From: Hygrocybe punicea
Lineage: Eukaryota > Basidiomycota > Agaricomycetes > Agaricales > Hygrophoraceae
Assembly: GCA_963556145.1 (NCBI GenBank)
Contig: OY744461.1
Coordinates: 6,210,891-6,274,890 of the forward strand
Reading direction: 5' to 3'
Length of the DNA stretch: 64,000 bases
Positions 1 through 11,159 of this stretch are shown piece by piece (positions within the stretch are counted from its first letter, which is position 1; each line of letters starts with the position of its first letter). The notes below the pieces were generated by a model, which ran no database searches, was not told the origin of the DNA, and was given only the letters and a program-made list of their open reading frames with translations. The translations under genes were made by a program, and so were the position numbers.

Positions 1-484
1 GACACTAAAGTGATTACTAGAGGTTGTTCTGGATATCTTAGGCAAGAATTTAGAGAACTAGAATTGCTTGATGAGATTACCAGGCTCAGATATGAAGATG
101 CTTTACCTGACCACATTGATGCTGGTACACGCTCTGTTATGCTTCGAAACTTTCAGCAATGGAAGGGAATTCACTATGTTCCAGCCAAAACTGATAATGC
201 TATTAAATGGTCACCAACTGATCCATTGCTATTGGCTCGTACAGTCCCTGATAGCCCATGGCAATTGGTTGAAAAAGGCAAAGGCAAACAGAAAGCAGCT
301 GTAATTGCAACTTCATTTGTCCCAGCAAAAGGCTCAGTTGCTATTGGTTCAACCCAAAAACATTCACTTGACACAAATAATGAACCAGTAGCTAAAAGGG
401 CTCGGATCACCAAAAACCATGTGAACCAAGGATCCACAAGCAAGCAACAGATCATTAACTCCCCAGCTGGACTGATCCAGGATA
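1..484 (+). pseudogene. Inverted partial copy of the Helitron-1 helicase/USP region
   Basis: This stretch reads on the plus strand and matches the reverse complement of about 3,414-3,897, so it is an inverted fragment of the Helitron-1 helicase gene. It begins at the window edge inside the coding part after the helicase core and stops at 484, just before the codons for the USP-like active-site box. From 485 the sequence switches abruptly to the Helitron 3' tail, so the reading frame that continues to 579 is chimeric. It has no start of its own and should be read as a gene fragment. Confidence 0.85.
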
Positions 485-960
485 GAATGACTTGTTCAGT
501 GGGCCAGTGCTGCGCATGGCATGAACGAGTTCTTTTTTTCCCCTCCCTAATTCTTTGCCGAATTAAGAAAATTGTATAAAGCATGTTACATATGGCATAA
601 GATACATAGCATTAGTTGCATATTGCATATTGATCTAATAAGCCCACCTCCCACCTCTGCAACATATACATTAACATGAAAGAAATCTACATAAAGTGCC
701 TTGAGTCTTCATCAACCTCCTCTCTACCTGCCATCTCCCCTGTGTTGCACCATCATGCAACACTCTCAGCCATGAAGCAATTGCTCAGGGAGCAACAGGT
801 CAACTGCCAAACACAACTGCCCCCCAAACAGTGTGCTGACAATTAACTCACATTTGCTCAACCCTACTTCTCCATGACCTTACATGCTACACAACAGATT
901 ACCACATGAAGAAAGCCGTGCTTGACCTCAAGGAGGATGCTCAAAGACTCTGAGCATAAA
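485..960 (-). mobile_element. Helitron-1 3' terminal non-coding tail
   Basis: This non-coding block lies between the helicase stop codon (minus strand) and the outer end of the element. It recurs at 2,178-2,653, in plus orientation at 27,386-27,836, and as a shorter variant at 37,940-38,275. The outer end, read on the minus strand, is a GC-rich imperfect palindrome (GCCATGCGCAGCACTGGC) followed by CACTGA and ACAAGT. Other copies read CACTAG and CACTAA, which fits the Helitron CTRR terminal signature. The conserved ACAAGT after CTRR leaves the exact terminus unresolved. Confidence 0.65.
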
Positions 961-963
961 TAG

Positions 964-1848
964 CTAGTACAAGGTTTCTCTTTTTACAGTGCTGATATCA
1001 TGGTCTGAAAGTTGTGTAAGGTCAGTGTCTCTGGAACAAGAGTTGCCTGTAATCATTCCATCATGATACCACACTTGTTTTTGTGCAGTAATAATATGTG
1101 AGGTGAAATGATATTGACCATGATATACAATGCCTCTAAGTTCTAATGTCTTTGTGCCAGTCTCTGAAACAAATTCTAGTCTATGACTGGTTTCAATGTT
1201 TTTGAATGGATACTCTAGAACAAGAATGTGTGGTGCTTCATTATAAAATACAAGTTGTTTCATTCTACTGTTGCAATCAGGACATCTTCTATTGGTTTTT
1301 TGTGACAAGGTATCAACCCACTTCAAGGTAGATTGTTTAATGGTGTCATCAGCATGTAACACATAGCCTAGTCTGTCATCAATGGGTTCTTCTGCAAAGT
1401 CACATTGAGAACATTCATGTTGAGAAGAGGCTACAATGTCATTGACTTTAAATAACTCCATAGCCAGATTTGCAACACTGATGCCCATTGTTCCTCTAGG
1501 AAATTCTGTAGGAGTCATGTTATGCAGTGTAGTTCTAAGGTGATCTCTTACCTGTTCAAATGCCACAATTTTGTGCAATACCTGTGGAAAACCATGAGAC
1601 AATGTGGTCAAATGATCATTCATGCTTCTGAATACTGTGGACCACTCTGCATGATTGTCTTTCCACAGATCAAACAGAATCACCAACAATGAGTCATATG
1701 CATAGCTGTAGTTATTTTTATCCTGGATCAGTCCAGCTGGGGAGTTAATGATCTGTTGCTTGCTTGTGGATCCTTGGTTCACATGGTTTTTGGTGATCCG
1801 AGCCCTTTTAGCTACTGGTTCATTATTTGTGTCAAGTGAATGTTTTTG
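964..1848 (-). pseudogene. Helitron-1 USP-like C-terminus, copy ending in the gap
   Basis: This is the C-terminal part of the Helitron-1 helicase protein, running into the N gap. It matches 2,657-3,541 base for base wherever compared, including the tyrosine codon in the position of the USP catalytic cysteine. It contains two CxxC pairs and the terminal histidine-box-like YHGQYHFTS...WYHDG segment. It is most likely the same locus as 2,657-3,541, represented twice on either side of a scaffold gap. Confidence 0.8.
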
Positions 1849-2048
1849 NNNNNNNNNNNNNNNNNNNNNNNNNNNNNNNNNNNNNNNNNNNNNNNNNNNN
1901 NNNNNNNNNNNNNNNNNNNNNNNNNNNNNNNNNNNNNNNNNNNNNNNNNNNNNNNNNNNNNNNNNNNNNNNNNNNNNNNNNNNNNNNNNNNNNNNNNNNN
2001 NNNNNNNNNNNNNNNNNNNNNNNNNNNNNNNNNNNNNNNNNNNNNNNN
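1849..2048. other. Assembly gap, 200 N
   Basis: An exact run of 200 undetermined bases. Both flanks end inside the same Helitron-1 sequence, at the edge of an inverted repeat (CAAAAACATTC on one side, its complement on the other). Confidence 1.
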
Positions 2049-3541
2049 AAAAACATTCACTTGACACAAATAATGAACCAGTAGCTAAAAGGGCTCGGAT
2101 CACCAAAAACCATGTGAACCAAGGATCCACAAGCAAGCAACAGATCATTAACTCCCCAGCTGGACTGATCCAGGATAGAATGACTTGTTCAGTGGGCCAG
2201 TGCTGCGCATGGCATGAACGAGTTCTTTTTTTCCCCTCCCTAATTCTTTGCCGAATTAAGAAAATTGTATAAAGCATGTTACATATGGCATAAGATACAT
2301 AGCATTAGTTGCATATTGCATATTGATCTAATAAGCCCACCTCCCACCTCTGCAACATATACATTAACATGAAAGAAATCTACATAAAGTGCCTTGAGTC
2401 TTCATCAACCTCCTCTCTACCTGCCATCTCCCCTGTGTTGCACCATCATGCAACACTCTCAGCCATGAAGCAATTGCTCAGGGAGCAACAGGTCAACTGC
2501 CAAACACAACTGCCCCCCAAACAGTGTGCTGACAATTAACTCACATTTGCTCAACCCTACTTCTCCATGACCTTACATGCTACACAACAGATTACCACAT
2601 GAAGAAAGCCGTGCTTGACCTCAAGGAGGATGCTCAAAGACTCTGAGCATAAATAGCTAGTACAAGGTTTCTCTTTTTACAGTGCTGATATCATGGTCTG
2701 AAAGTTGTGTAAGGTCAGTGTCTCTGGAACAAGAGTTGCCTGTAATCATTCCATCATGATACCACACTTGTTTTTGTGCAGTAATAATATGTGAGGTGAA
2801 ATGATATTGACCATGATATACAATGCCTCTAAGTTCTAATGTCTTTGTGCCAGTCTCTGAAACAAATTCTAGTCTATGACTGGTTTCAATGTTTTTGAAT
2901 GGATACTCTAGAACAAGAATGTGTGGTGCTTCATTATAAAATACAAGTTGTTTCATTCTACTGTTGCAATCAGGACATCTTCTATTGGTTTTTTGTGACA
3001 AGGTATCAACCCACTTCAAGGTAGATTGTTTAATGGTGTCATCAGCATGTAACACATAGCCTAGTCTGTCATCAATGGGTTCTTCTGCAAAGTCACATTG
3101 AGAACATTCATGTTGAGAAGAGGCTACAATGTCATTGACTTTAAATAACTCCATAGCCAGATTTGCAACACTGATGCCCATTGTTCCTCTAGGAAATTCT
3201 GTAGGAGTCATGTTATGCAGTGTAGTTCTAAGGTGATCTCTTACCTGTTCAAATGCCACAATTTTGTGCAATACCTGTGGAAAACCATGAGACAATGTGG
3301 TCAAATGATCATTCATGCTTCTGAATACTGTGGACCACTCTGCATGATTGTCTTTCCACAGATCAAACAGAATCACCAACAATGAGTCATATGCATAGCT
3401 GTAGTTATTTTTATCCTGGATCAGTCCAGCTGGGGAGTTAATGATCTGTTGCTTGCTTGTGGATCCTTGGTTCACATGGTTTTTGGTGATCCGAGCCCTT
3501 TTAGCTACTGGTTCATTATTTGTGTCAAGTGAATGTTTTTG
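2049..3541. repeat. Apparently exact duplicate of 356-1848
   Basis: Bases 2,049-3,541 repeat 356-1,848 at a constant offset of 1,693. The block includes the inverted helicase fragment, the 3' tail and the USP-like coding region. Duplicate start and end coincide exactly with the two edges of the N gap, the pattern of an unmerged contig overlap. Confidence 0.85.
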
Positions 3542-4456
3542 GGTTGAACCAATAGCAACTGAGCCTTTTGCTGGGACAAATGAAGTTGCAATTACAGCTG
3601 CTTTCTGTTTGCCTTTGCCTTTTTCAACCAATTGCCATGGGCTATCAGGGACTGTACGAGCCAATAGCAATGGATCAGTTGGTGACCATTTAATAGCATT
3701 ATCAGTTTTGGCTGGAACATAGTGAATTCCCTTCCATTGCTGAAAGTTTCGAAGCATAACAGAGCGTGTACCAGCATCAATGTGGTCAGGTAAAGCATCT
3801 TCATATCTGAGCCTGGTAATCTCATCAAGCAATTCTAGTTCTCTAAATTCTTGCCTAAGATATCCAGAACAACCTCTAGTAATCACTTTAGTGTCAAAGT
3901 CTTGAATTATTACAGTTCCAGCAGCAGATGCACTTCTAGACAATGAAGAATAATATGACATGTGGTTGAAGCAACTGTTCAAATGCACAACATTGAATGG
4001 ACGTGTTTTTCCTTGAGCAGCATGGGCAGTCATTGCAAAGTTAGATAGCACCCAAACTTGTTGTCTCTCAATGGATTCCTTTTGGTCACTGGGAAATACA
4101 CACTGAATTGTTTTGGTGTTTTTTACAATGGGCACTACATTGTCAGGAAGTCCTGGAATCTGCACCAGCTTTGGAGGTTTGTCCAGTTCAACAAACAAAG
4201 TGTCAAGTACTCTTTTGCCATGACTTGCTTTCATTGACTGCCAGCCAACAACAAATCCCTCTTGTCCTTTTGTAATGCAGAGCTCAGTGGCATCATTGTT
4301 GCGCAGCATCACAGGCATACCAAGACACAATGAGAGTTTCCCAGCAAAGTTATCAGTCGCAGCATGTCGCACTTTCCATATCTCCCTTTGTGTATCAAAA
4401 TCAATGTCACTGGATTGATGTACTGCTTTAGATTTGGATTGTGACTTGCTTCTCAC
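2657..4456 (-). pseudogene. Helitron-1 helicase C-terminal half with fused USP-like domain
   Basis: About 600 residues continuing the frame of the upstream helicase piece across one stop. The first part is the end of the SF1 helicase: LCLGMPVMLRNN, and the AMTAHAAQGKT motif near residue 145. After a linker comes a region resembling a ubiquitin-specific protease: a Cys-box-like segment at residues 350-366 (NYSYAYDSLLVILFDLW), two CxxC pairs like the USP zinc ribbon, and a His-box-like GQYHFTS...VWYHDG. Residue 354, where the catalytic cysteine should be, is tyrosine (TAT at 3,395-3,397), while the fragment at 25,768 has TGC. The USP assignment is by motif only; the domain may cleave, or merely bind, ubiquitin-like proteins. 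The alternative is an unrelated papain-fold domain. Confidence 0.75.
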
Positions 4457-4477
4457 ACCAGACTCCTTGTCTTTTCC

Positions 4478-5149
4478 CTACTTGTCAATAGAGTAGAAGT
4501 TGGTCAAGTTCTGGTTGGTGTCAGAAGCAAATCTTTCAAATCCAAGGAGATTGATTTGATCCTTGTGTGAGTGAATGCCACATATGATAGGAACATTTCT
4601 AAAATTCTTTGAGGCAAGATTGGGCTGGTCTGGACATTTGCCTGCAATTCTAGTTCTCAAAAATTGAATGTCCTGTGCAGTACATTTGCCATAGCGCATG
4701 TTGACAAGCACAGTTCTGAACAATGCATCCCCAGCTGTTTGTGTCCTCTGTCTCATGTTTTCTCTGAGAATCACCATTGTGGTCACTTGATGCCAGAGTG
4801 CTTTTCCAATTGCAGTTTCCTGAGAGTGTGTTGTCAAGGCTGATGTGATCTGAGTGCCAACTGTTCCACTGTACAATGGTGCGCCTCCAACTGGGGGTAA
4901 CTGAGCAAAGTCTCCAGCAAATATCATGTTAATTCCACCAAATGGCATGTCATGTATATTCAAAGCTTTAGCCAGTCTAGCATTGATTTTGTAAAGATCA
5001 TGACAAGACAGCATTGACACTTCATCAATGAAAATGTAGTCAACTCCTTCTAATCTACCTTTGAGCTGAGCAATGCCCATTGCTTCATTTCTATTTGACA
5101 TGTTTGGATTGATGCCCAGGAAGTAGTGATAAGTAGAACCATTGGGCAA
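4478..5149 (-). pseudogene. Helitron-1 helicase middle part (Walker B)
   Basis: This piece carries the core of a PIF1-like helicase: FIDEVSML (Walker B), FAGDFAQLPPVGG, and RENMRQ. The preceding piece runs 100 bases into it in another frame, and PTDTSAALPNGSTYHYFLGI in this frame is the expected continuation, so a small indel near 5,150 broke the gene. It ends in TAG at 4,478-4,480 where the context FYSIDK-stop-GKDKESG suggests a former tryptophan codon; the downstream piece is in the same frame. Confidence 0.85.
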
Positions 5150-6453
5150 AGCTGCAGATGTATCAGTAGGACAAATCTATGAGTCTCATATGCAGTGTCA
5201 AAGAAATGAACAACTGCTTTGATGACTTGTGACTTTTCAGTGCCAACCATTCCAGCAATATTCATTTTCAACTGCTCACTGCTGGGAGATGAAGCATGAT
5301 TTGCAACAATCCTAAAGGCCCTTTTTTGCTCAGTGTTCAAGCTGAACTTTCTAACTGTGGCATCAATGAGGTGTTGTCGCTGTGCATTTTCAGCTCTGAA
5401 AGTTTGCATCAAGTATGACTGGTCCACAATCATCACATCATTGTCATTTGGATCAGTATATGTTTTGTGTGAAGTAGACTTTGAGTTTGCAAGAATATGT
5501 TGATTGCGCTCATCTAGTATTTCTTGTCTCTGGTCTTGAACAAATTGTTTCCATTGAGTACCAGGTTGATTCATTTCAACTTCAAGTGGAGCAGAATTTA
5601 CTGTAATTGAACCATCTGGACATGGATCAAGCCAACCAATATTTCTAACAATGTTCTCAGTGGCATCCATTTGAGCATTGATCAGTCTACCATGTTGACC
5701 AAGTTCAGAATATTTGTTAGTGCCATAATCTGCAGAATTTTTGTCCTGCTCATAATTTTCATCTCCAAAGTCACTACCATTTTGAATGTTGTCATCATCC
5801 AAGTGTGAAATCATGTCTGAAGTCATAAATTGAGGACAAGTACCATCTAACACTGCTCCTTGTCTAAGTTTAGCGGAGTAGTCATCTCTAGCATCAAGAC
5901 ATTCATATCGGAGATTAAAGTTGTCCATGATCTCTAATTGTCTAATGGTACATTCATGATCAGTGAATGCTTCATCCCATGATCCCAGTTCACTTTTCAG
6001 GTCATGACCAGATCTCCATGGTTTGAACAGAGTGAGCATAGTGGTGCAATAGTATTCTCTATCTCCTCTATCACGTCTGGGCAATGAACCACCAACAAAG
6101 TTTGGAACAACATGCTGCTTCTTTTCACTGAATTCTATGCAGTGTGTTTCATACAATGGGTGATCTTCTAGGAAAAGCTTGCTGTTATCTTGAACCAGCT
6201 CAGTGCTATCAGAGTCATTATCCTCTAAATCACATTCTATGAAATTGTCATCATCCTTGATGTTTAAATCATCAAATTCAATGCTGAAGTCATTACCAGT
6301 AGATACATTAAATTTTGAAGTTTTTTTGTCACTTGATGATTGTAACTCTGTTTCCAACAAGTCCAATTCATCATCACTATTTATTTCATCATGAGCTGGT
6401 TGAATATTTCTCTTGACTCTTTCTGCACCCTGTACCCATTCATATAAATTCAT
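5050..6453 (-). pseudogene. Helitron-1 helicase N-terminal part (degenerate Walker A)
   Basis: The first residues (MNLYEWVQ) are the usual Helitron linker between Rep and helicase. The frame upstream of this ATG encodes RPAHYED, so the reading frame was lost by an indel near 6,480 and the ATG is not a real start. An acidic linker (residues 20-100) precedes the helicase. The Walker A equivalent is GMVGTEKS, where GxxxxGKS would require glycine instead of glutamate, so ATP binding is doubtful even apart from the frameshifts. The tail after VLL at the C-terminus is out-of-frame sequence. Confidence 0.85.
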
Positions 6454-9400
6454 GTCTTCATAATGAGCTGGTCTGTAATGTAGTCATGCACAGCAGATAG
6501 TCCTATGAATTTTCCCTTTTGATTGTGCAACACTACTTTTTCAGATTCAACTTGCATGTCATCATTTGCATCTGGATTCCAAGCTTTCCGGACTTCTCTC
6601 ACATAGTTTCTCCAATAAACAGGAATGAATTTGTGACTGGTATAATGGTCAGGGTTGCCAAGCAGATACATTGAAGCCATTGGACCACCAATTTCAAGTT
6701 TTGCAGTCAATGCATTAATGATCTGGGTGATGAGTTTTCTAGCTTTGTCTTTTCTTTTCATGGATCCTCCAAGAATTTCTGAGTTTCTGTCAAACACACT
6801 TCTGATGGTATCAAATATACTATAGGTTTTCAATCCAGGCTTTGTAATATAGTCAGAAATATATGCTACAATGGCTTTGATTGCAGTACCAGAAAGAAGA
6901 CTTGTAATATCAGAATTGCAGCAAAGTAGAAATGTCACAAGTGGTGTCAATGTATTAATCCAAGCTTCACCCTTTTTGATATTCAATGCACCTGTTTTTG
7001 GATCTACTTGTATTGATTCAAACAAAGGTCTGGGAAATCTAGCTTTGCATTTACCATGCTTGTTCATGCAATTGGGTCTGTCTTTTCTCCAGACTTTCTC
7101 ATTGTTAGAACTATTTCTGCCACAATTATGAACATTGGAGCATAAAATCAAATGATCAACAGTGTTTGCAAATCTGTCCCACCATGAATTTACCTGTTTG
7201 CAATCATTACAATTGTTGTCACTGTTCACATCATGCATAATTGTACACATAGGTGGGGGTGCTTCAGGCAGAGTCTGAGTGGGATCCTTATAGTCTTCTT
7301 GTTTAGACTTCTCATTTACCTTAGCTTTGACTTCATCCATTGTTCCTGTCAGGAATTCACCAATGTGCACACTTTCAAGATACTCAACAAATGCTTGCTG
7401 AAAGTCTGAGTTGGGATCCATTATTCTGTCTCTGATTTCTTGGGTTGACAAACATCCTTTGAGCCATAGTAGCATGTGCATGTGAAGTGTGAGACATCCT
7501 TGTTGCTCCACTGTGCCATAGTATGCCTTGGTGTCACCATAAAAGCCAGAATGGTTTGATCCAACTCCCAGGACATGTTTGATAAATAGTTCTACCATAA
7601 AGTGAAAGAATCTAGCACCAGCCACTGGATTTTCTGCAATAAGTCTATAGCGCTCATCATACCCTCTCAGCTCTGGTGTAAATTTTTCTTTGGTATCAGC
7701 AAAATACAAAGACAGTGGATGCATATTATCAGCTGGTGAAAATGTGATAAACCATGAAGGTGCACCCACAAATGACATCAGAGACCAGACTTCATTTCTC
7801 ATGTATTTCTTGCTTGTGAGTGATCCTTTGACATGACTTCCTACATGATAAATATCTTTGATTAATTGGAAGCAAAGTTTCTCTTCATCTGTTTCTGGAA
7901 TGACATGTTCACCATCTTCCATTTTTCTAGCAATGTTATTCATAACTCCAAGATCAACATCCATCAATCTTTGTGAAATGTGTTCAAATTTTGCTTTTTC
8001 AGCTAATAAATAGCCAGCTGTTGTAGACTCTTTTATTTGCTCATGGTTGAATGCAATCAAAGGAAAGTGGGGATCTTTCTGAAACCTCTTGTCATAGTAC
8101 ATTAACCAGTGTCTCTTGCATTTGATTTCAGAAATCTTGTTTTGAATCAGTGAATTGCCAATTCCACCAAGTCCATAGGGAAACAACCATGGCATCATTT
8201 GGGGGAATAACTGAGGATTGTTATAGATGGATTGTGGATCACTCTCATGTCCAATTGCCAGGATATTTTTATTATTCATCAAATGTTTTAAGGCAATGGC
8301 TTTTATGGCTTTGATACTTTTGGTGGAGTACTCTTCACCAGTCAGACCATGAACTACAAATGGACACATGCCAGTCTCAGTTCCTTCTTCCTCTTCCATG
8401 TCATTAACAGCAGTAGCTTCTGGGTTTTTGTTGACAAAGGATTGTCTGTACTCTACCACAACTGGTATGTCATTCTCAGGATACTGCTTCAAGTTTTCTT
8501 CTGAAATCTCCAAGTCAAAGTAGTCACAATGATTCAATTTCAACCAATTCAAAGCAGTTGCAACTTTGTTTCTTCTAACAAGCAATGGTGTTCTCTCAAA
8601 ATCACATTTTGTAGGCTTACATGGTCCAGTATAAATAAATGCCAGCACTTCATCCAACTCATCAACAGGTGGAGGCAAGATGTCATATATCTTTGGAGTT
8701 GGATTAGCAAATGTGATGGCATTGGCTCTCATTTTGTGCATTCCTGAAGAAACTCTAACAATGCATCTATTATGTCTCACTCTAGCCATTAACAGTTGTT
8801 CTGCATAAGACAAATTAGTTAATTCATCAGGAATTTGTCCAAGCCATAAACCATTTGCCAGAGACTTTGCAGGGCATTTTCCTTTGACCAAAGACTTGCA
8901 ACACTTCTTGCAAATGCCATGTAGATCTTCAATTATTATAGGGCTATCTGTAGATTGTATGGGATCATTTACTGAGAAGCGCTCTTTTTGAGTTTTACCA
9001 GCTTGTTTCAAACAACTCAAATTCAAGTCTGTGTAGCTTTGCAATTGAGAGACTGGAGTCAATCTTCCACAGACTGCACAACCAGATTCAATAAATTTGT
9101 TTGCAGAGGTATCACTGCAAAACCCTGAAATAATAGTGTGTTGCAATTTTGTTGAAGGTGGATCTGGAGAGAATTGAATATTGTCTCTGTATGTTTGAAC
9201 AGCCATCTGATTTATTTGTGCATGCTGCTCAGGGTGATTTATGGTATGTCTTCTAACTGCATTTTGTGTGTGTTGTAGATGCTTTTCATGATGATCAACT
9301 TGGAATTTTGTAACAGCTGTGAGGTTTTGTGTTGCATGCTTCTCAGGATTTTCCAGGTGAAATTTTTGTACAGCTGCAAGGTTTTGTGTTGCATGCTTCT

Positions 9401-9470
9401 CAGGATGTTCTAGATGAAATTTCTGCACAGCTGCAAGGTTTTGCCTTGCATGCTTAAGGATTTTCCACAT
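6450..9470 (-). pseudogene. Helitron-1 Rep (HUH/Y2) domain
   Basis: About 1,000 residues. The first 100 are tandem 20-residue repeats continuing from the upstream piece. Cysteine/histidine pairs follow (CAVC near 9,080, CKKC near 8,910), then the Helitron Rep domain. The HUH metal-binding motif LHMHMLLW is near residue 660 (7,468-7,490), and the two catalytic tyrosines lie in YISDYITKPGLKT near residue 870. Rep nicks and rejoins single-stranded DNA during rolling-circle transposition. The true start lies in the upstream piece: a 2-base deletion in a repeat near 9,452 separates them. Rep motifs look intact, but the gene is not expressible as one protein. Confidence 0.88.
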
Positions 9471-9640
9471 GAAATTTCTGTACAGCTGCTAGGTTTTGCT
9501 TGGCATGTTTGTCAGGATTTTCACTCTGAAATTTCTGTACAGCTGCTAGATTTTGTTTGGCATGCTCAGGGTTTTCATTATGAAATTTTTGTACAGCAGC
9601 CAGATGTTGTGTTGCATGTTTGTCAGCATGTTGGACTTTA
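9195..9640 (-). repeat. 60-bp coding repeats (20-residue unit)
   Basis: About eight tandem units encode a degenerate KHATQNLAAVQKFHLENPE motif of alternating charged and hydrophobic residues, probably helical. The frameshift at 9,452 falls inside one unit, where CTCAGG of neighbouring units is replaced by AAGG. Confidence 0.85.
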
Positions 9641-11136
9641 AACTTATTGACTGCTCTGATATTCAAGGTTTTCTTGTGAATTGCAATTGCTTCTTTATCA
9701 ACAAATTCAAGACATTCAAAGACAAATAAAAGTTCAGGGCAGTTAGAACACACATGAGTCTGAAATGCAGTTTGAATTGATGCCAGATTCATTTTTGAGT
9801 GTACAAGAATGCTATGACTGGCTGCAATCACTTTCAAGTTTCCAATGGTCAACTTTGGAATCAACAGTTCAAATGGGTGGTTTACAATTACAAGTGACTT
9901 TTCAGATGATGATTCCAGTGAGAGTGCTTCATTTTTTGGCATGTAAGAGTGGAATTTATATTTAGCTGCATCCATACTAGCATTGTTATTGGTTGAAGCA
10001 GGCATAAGTTCATGGAATGAGAATATGTTTGCTTTGCCTCCACCAATACATTCAATATGGATGTTAGCAATGACAGGTATATTTTTAGACATGACAATGT
10101 CAAATAATTTCGAAGTTTTATTGTAAATGTAGTGAGCGGACATTTGAAAAGCTAAGATATGATACAAAACCAAGAAAAATAGTAAAATTGATCCATTGGC
10201 TAATAGAGGTTGTTTGGTGACATATTTCAAGTAAGCTCTGAAGTCATGTTTTCTGAACAGATTCTGTTGAAGTTTCAATTTAAGATACAAACATTTGTTC
10301 ATAATGCTATTTTGAAAGTAATATATAGAGAAATGGTCAAGCAAACACCACAAAGTTCTGCAGTAAAATTCAAACAGGAAATTATTATGAACAGAGTAAC
10401 ATATAGCAACAACATTTGAATGAATACAATCACCAGGACTCACTGATTGCAGACAATCATTTGACATAGAGTGAGTATTAACATAATTTCTGGCATAAAG
10501 TAAATCCTGATCAACCATGCAAAAGCCTGAAAATTTAGTAAAGAATTCAGGAATTTCAACATGTGGCATAAGACAGTTTTGAATAACAGATTTTGATGTA
10601 ACATTGTCATCAACTGTTTCATAATCTAAGATAGAGCAATTGGATACTGAAAGATTAGAATGATTTGATAATTTCAATGTAACAGGAATTAATATTTGAC
10701 AATTTTTTGATACTGTTGGCATGACAAATTCCATTGCTTGACCAGCAATAATATGAGAAGCCACCAGGCCAGTATAAGGAGCCACAAGGCCAGTATAAGG
10801 AGCCATCAGGCCAGTATAAGGAGCCACAAGGCCAGCATAAGGAGCCATCAGGCCAGCCACAAGGCTATTATAAGGAGCCACAAGGCCAGTATAAGGAGCC
10901 GCAAGGCCAACATAAAGAGCCATAAGGCCAACATAAGGAGCCATAAGGCCAACATAAGGAGCCATAAGGCCAGCATAAGGAGCCACATGGCCAGCAATAA
11001 TCAAATTAGCAATAAACTGTAACATAAATAAGATTTTTACCAATTTTGTCAACAATTTTGGATGTTTTTGGATAAGAATGACTAGACAAAATATAGGTGA
11101 TGTCAAAAGTATCTGCAGCAAATGAATAGACCACAT
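9454..11136 (-). pseudogene. Helitron-1 N-terminal extension with peptide repeats
   Basis: Some 560 residues upstream of Rep and joined to it by the same 20-residue repeat (KHAxQNLAAVQKFHxENPE) that crosses the frameshift at 9,452. Near the N-terminus is a hydrophobic tandem repeat of seven residues (APYxGLx), about eleven copies, encoded by a 21-bp minisatellite. The middle part is AT-rich, with hydrophobic stretches and a CxxC (CSNC) near 9,745. I do not recognise a domain in residues 100-430, and the start codon is not certain. The low GC content matches the rest of Helitron-1. Confidence 0.55.
10757..10995 (-). repeat. 21-bp minisatellite (heptapeptide repeat)
   Basis: Eleven or so copies of a 21-bp unit (core GGAGCCAYAAGGCCA on the plus strand) keep the minus-strand frame open and encode APYxGL repeats. 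One unit is partly deleted around 10,855-10,865. Confidence 0.9.
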
Positions 11137-11159
11137 ACCAATAAGAGTGACAGCATATA

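Noticed and set aside
356..3541. Biological tandem duplication of the Helitron tail
   Set aside because: Exact identity and coincidence with the gap edges fit an unmerged contig overlap better.
9195..11000. CRISPR-like array
   Set aside because: Regular repeats have no unique spacers and encode peptide repeats in a eukaryotic transposon.
10738..11022. Plus-strand frame with SHKASIR repeats
   Set aside because: It is the complementary reading of the 21-bp minisatellite within the Helitron-1 gene.
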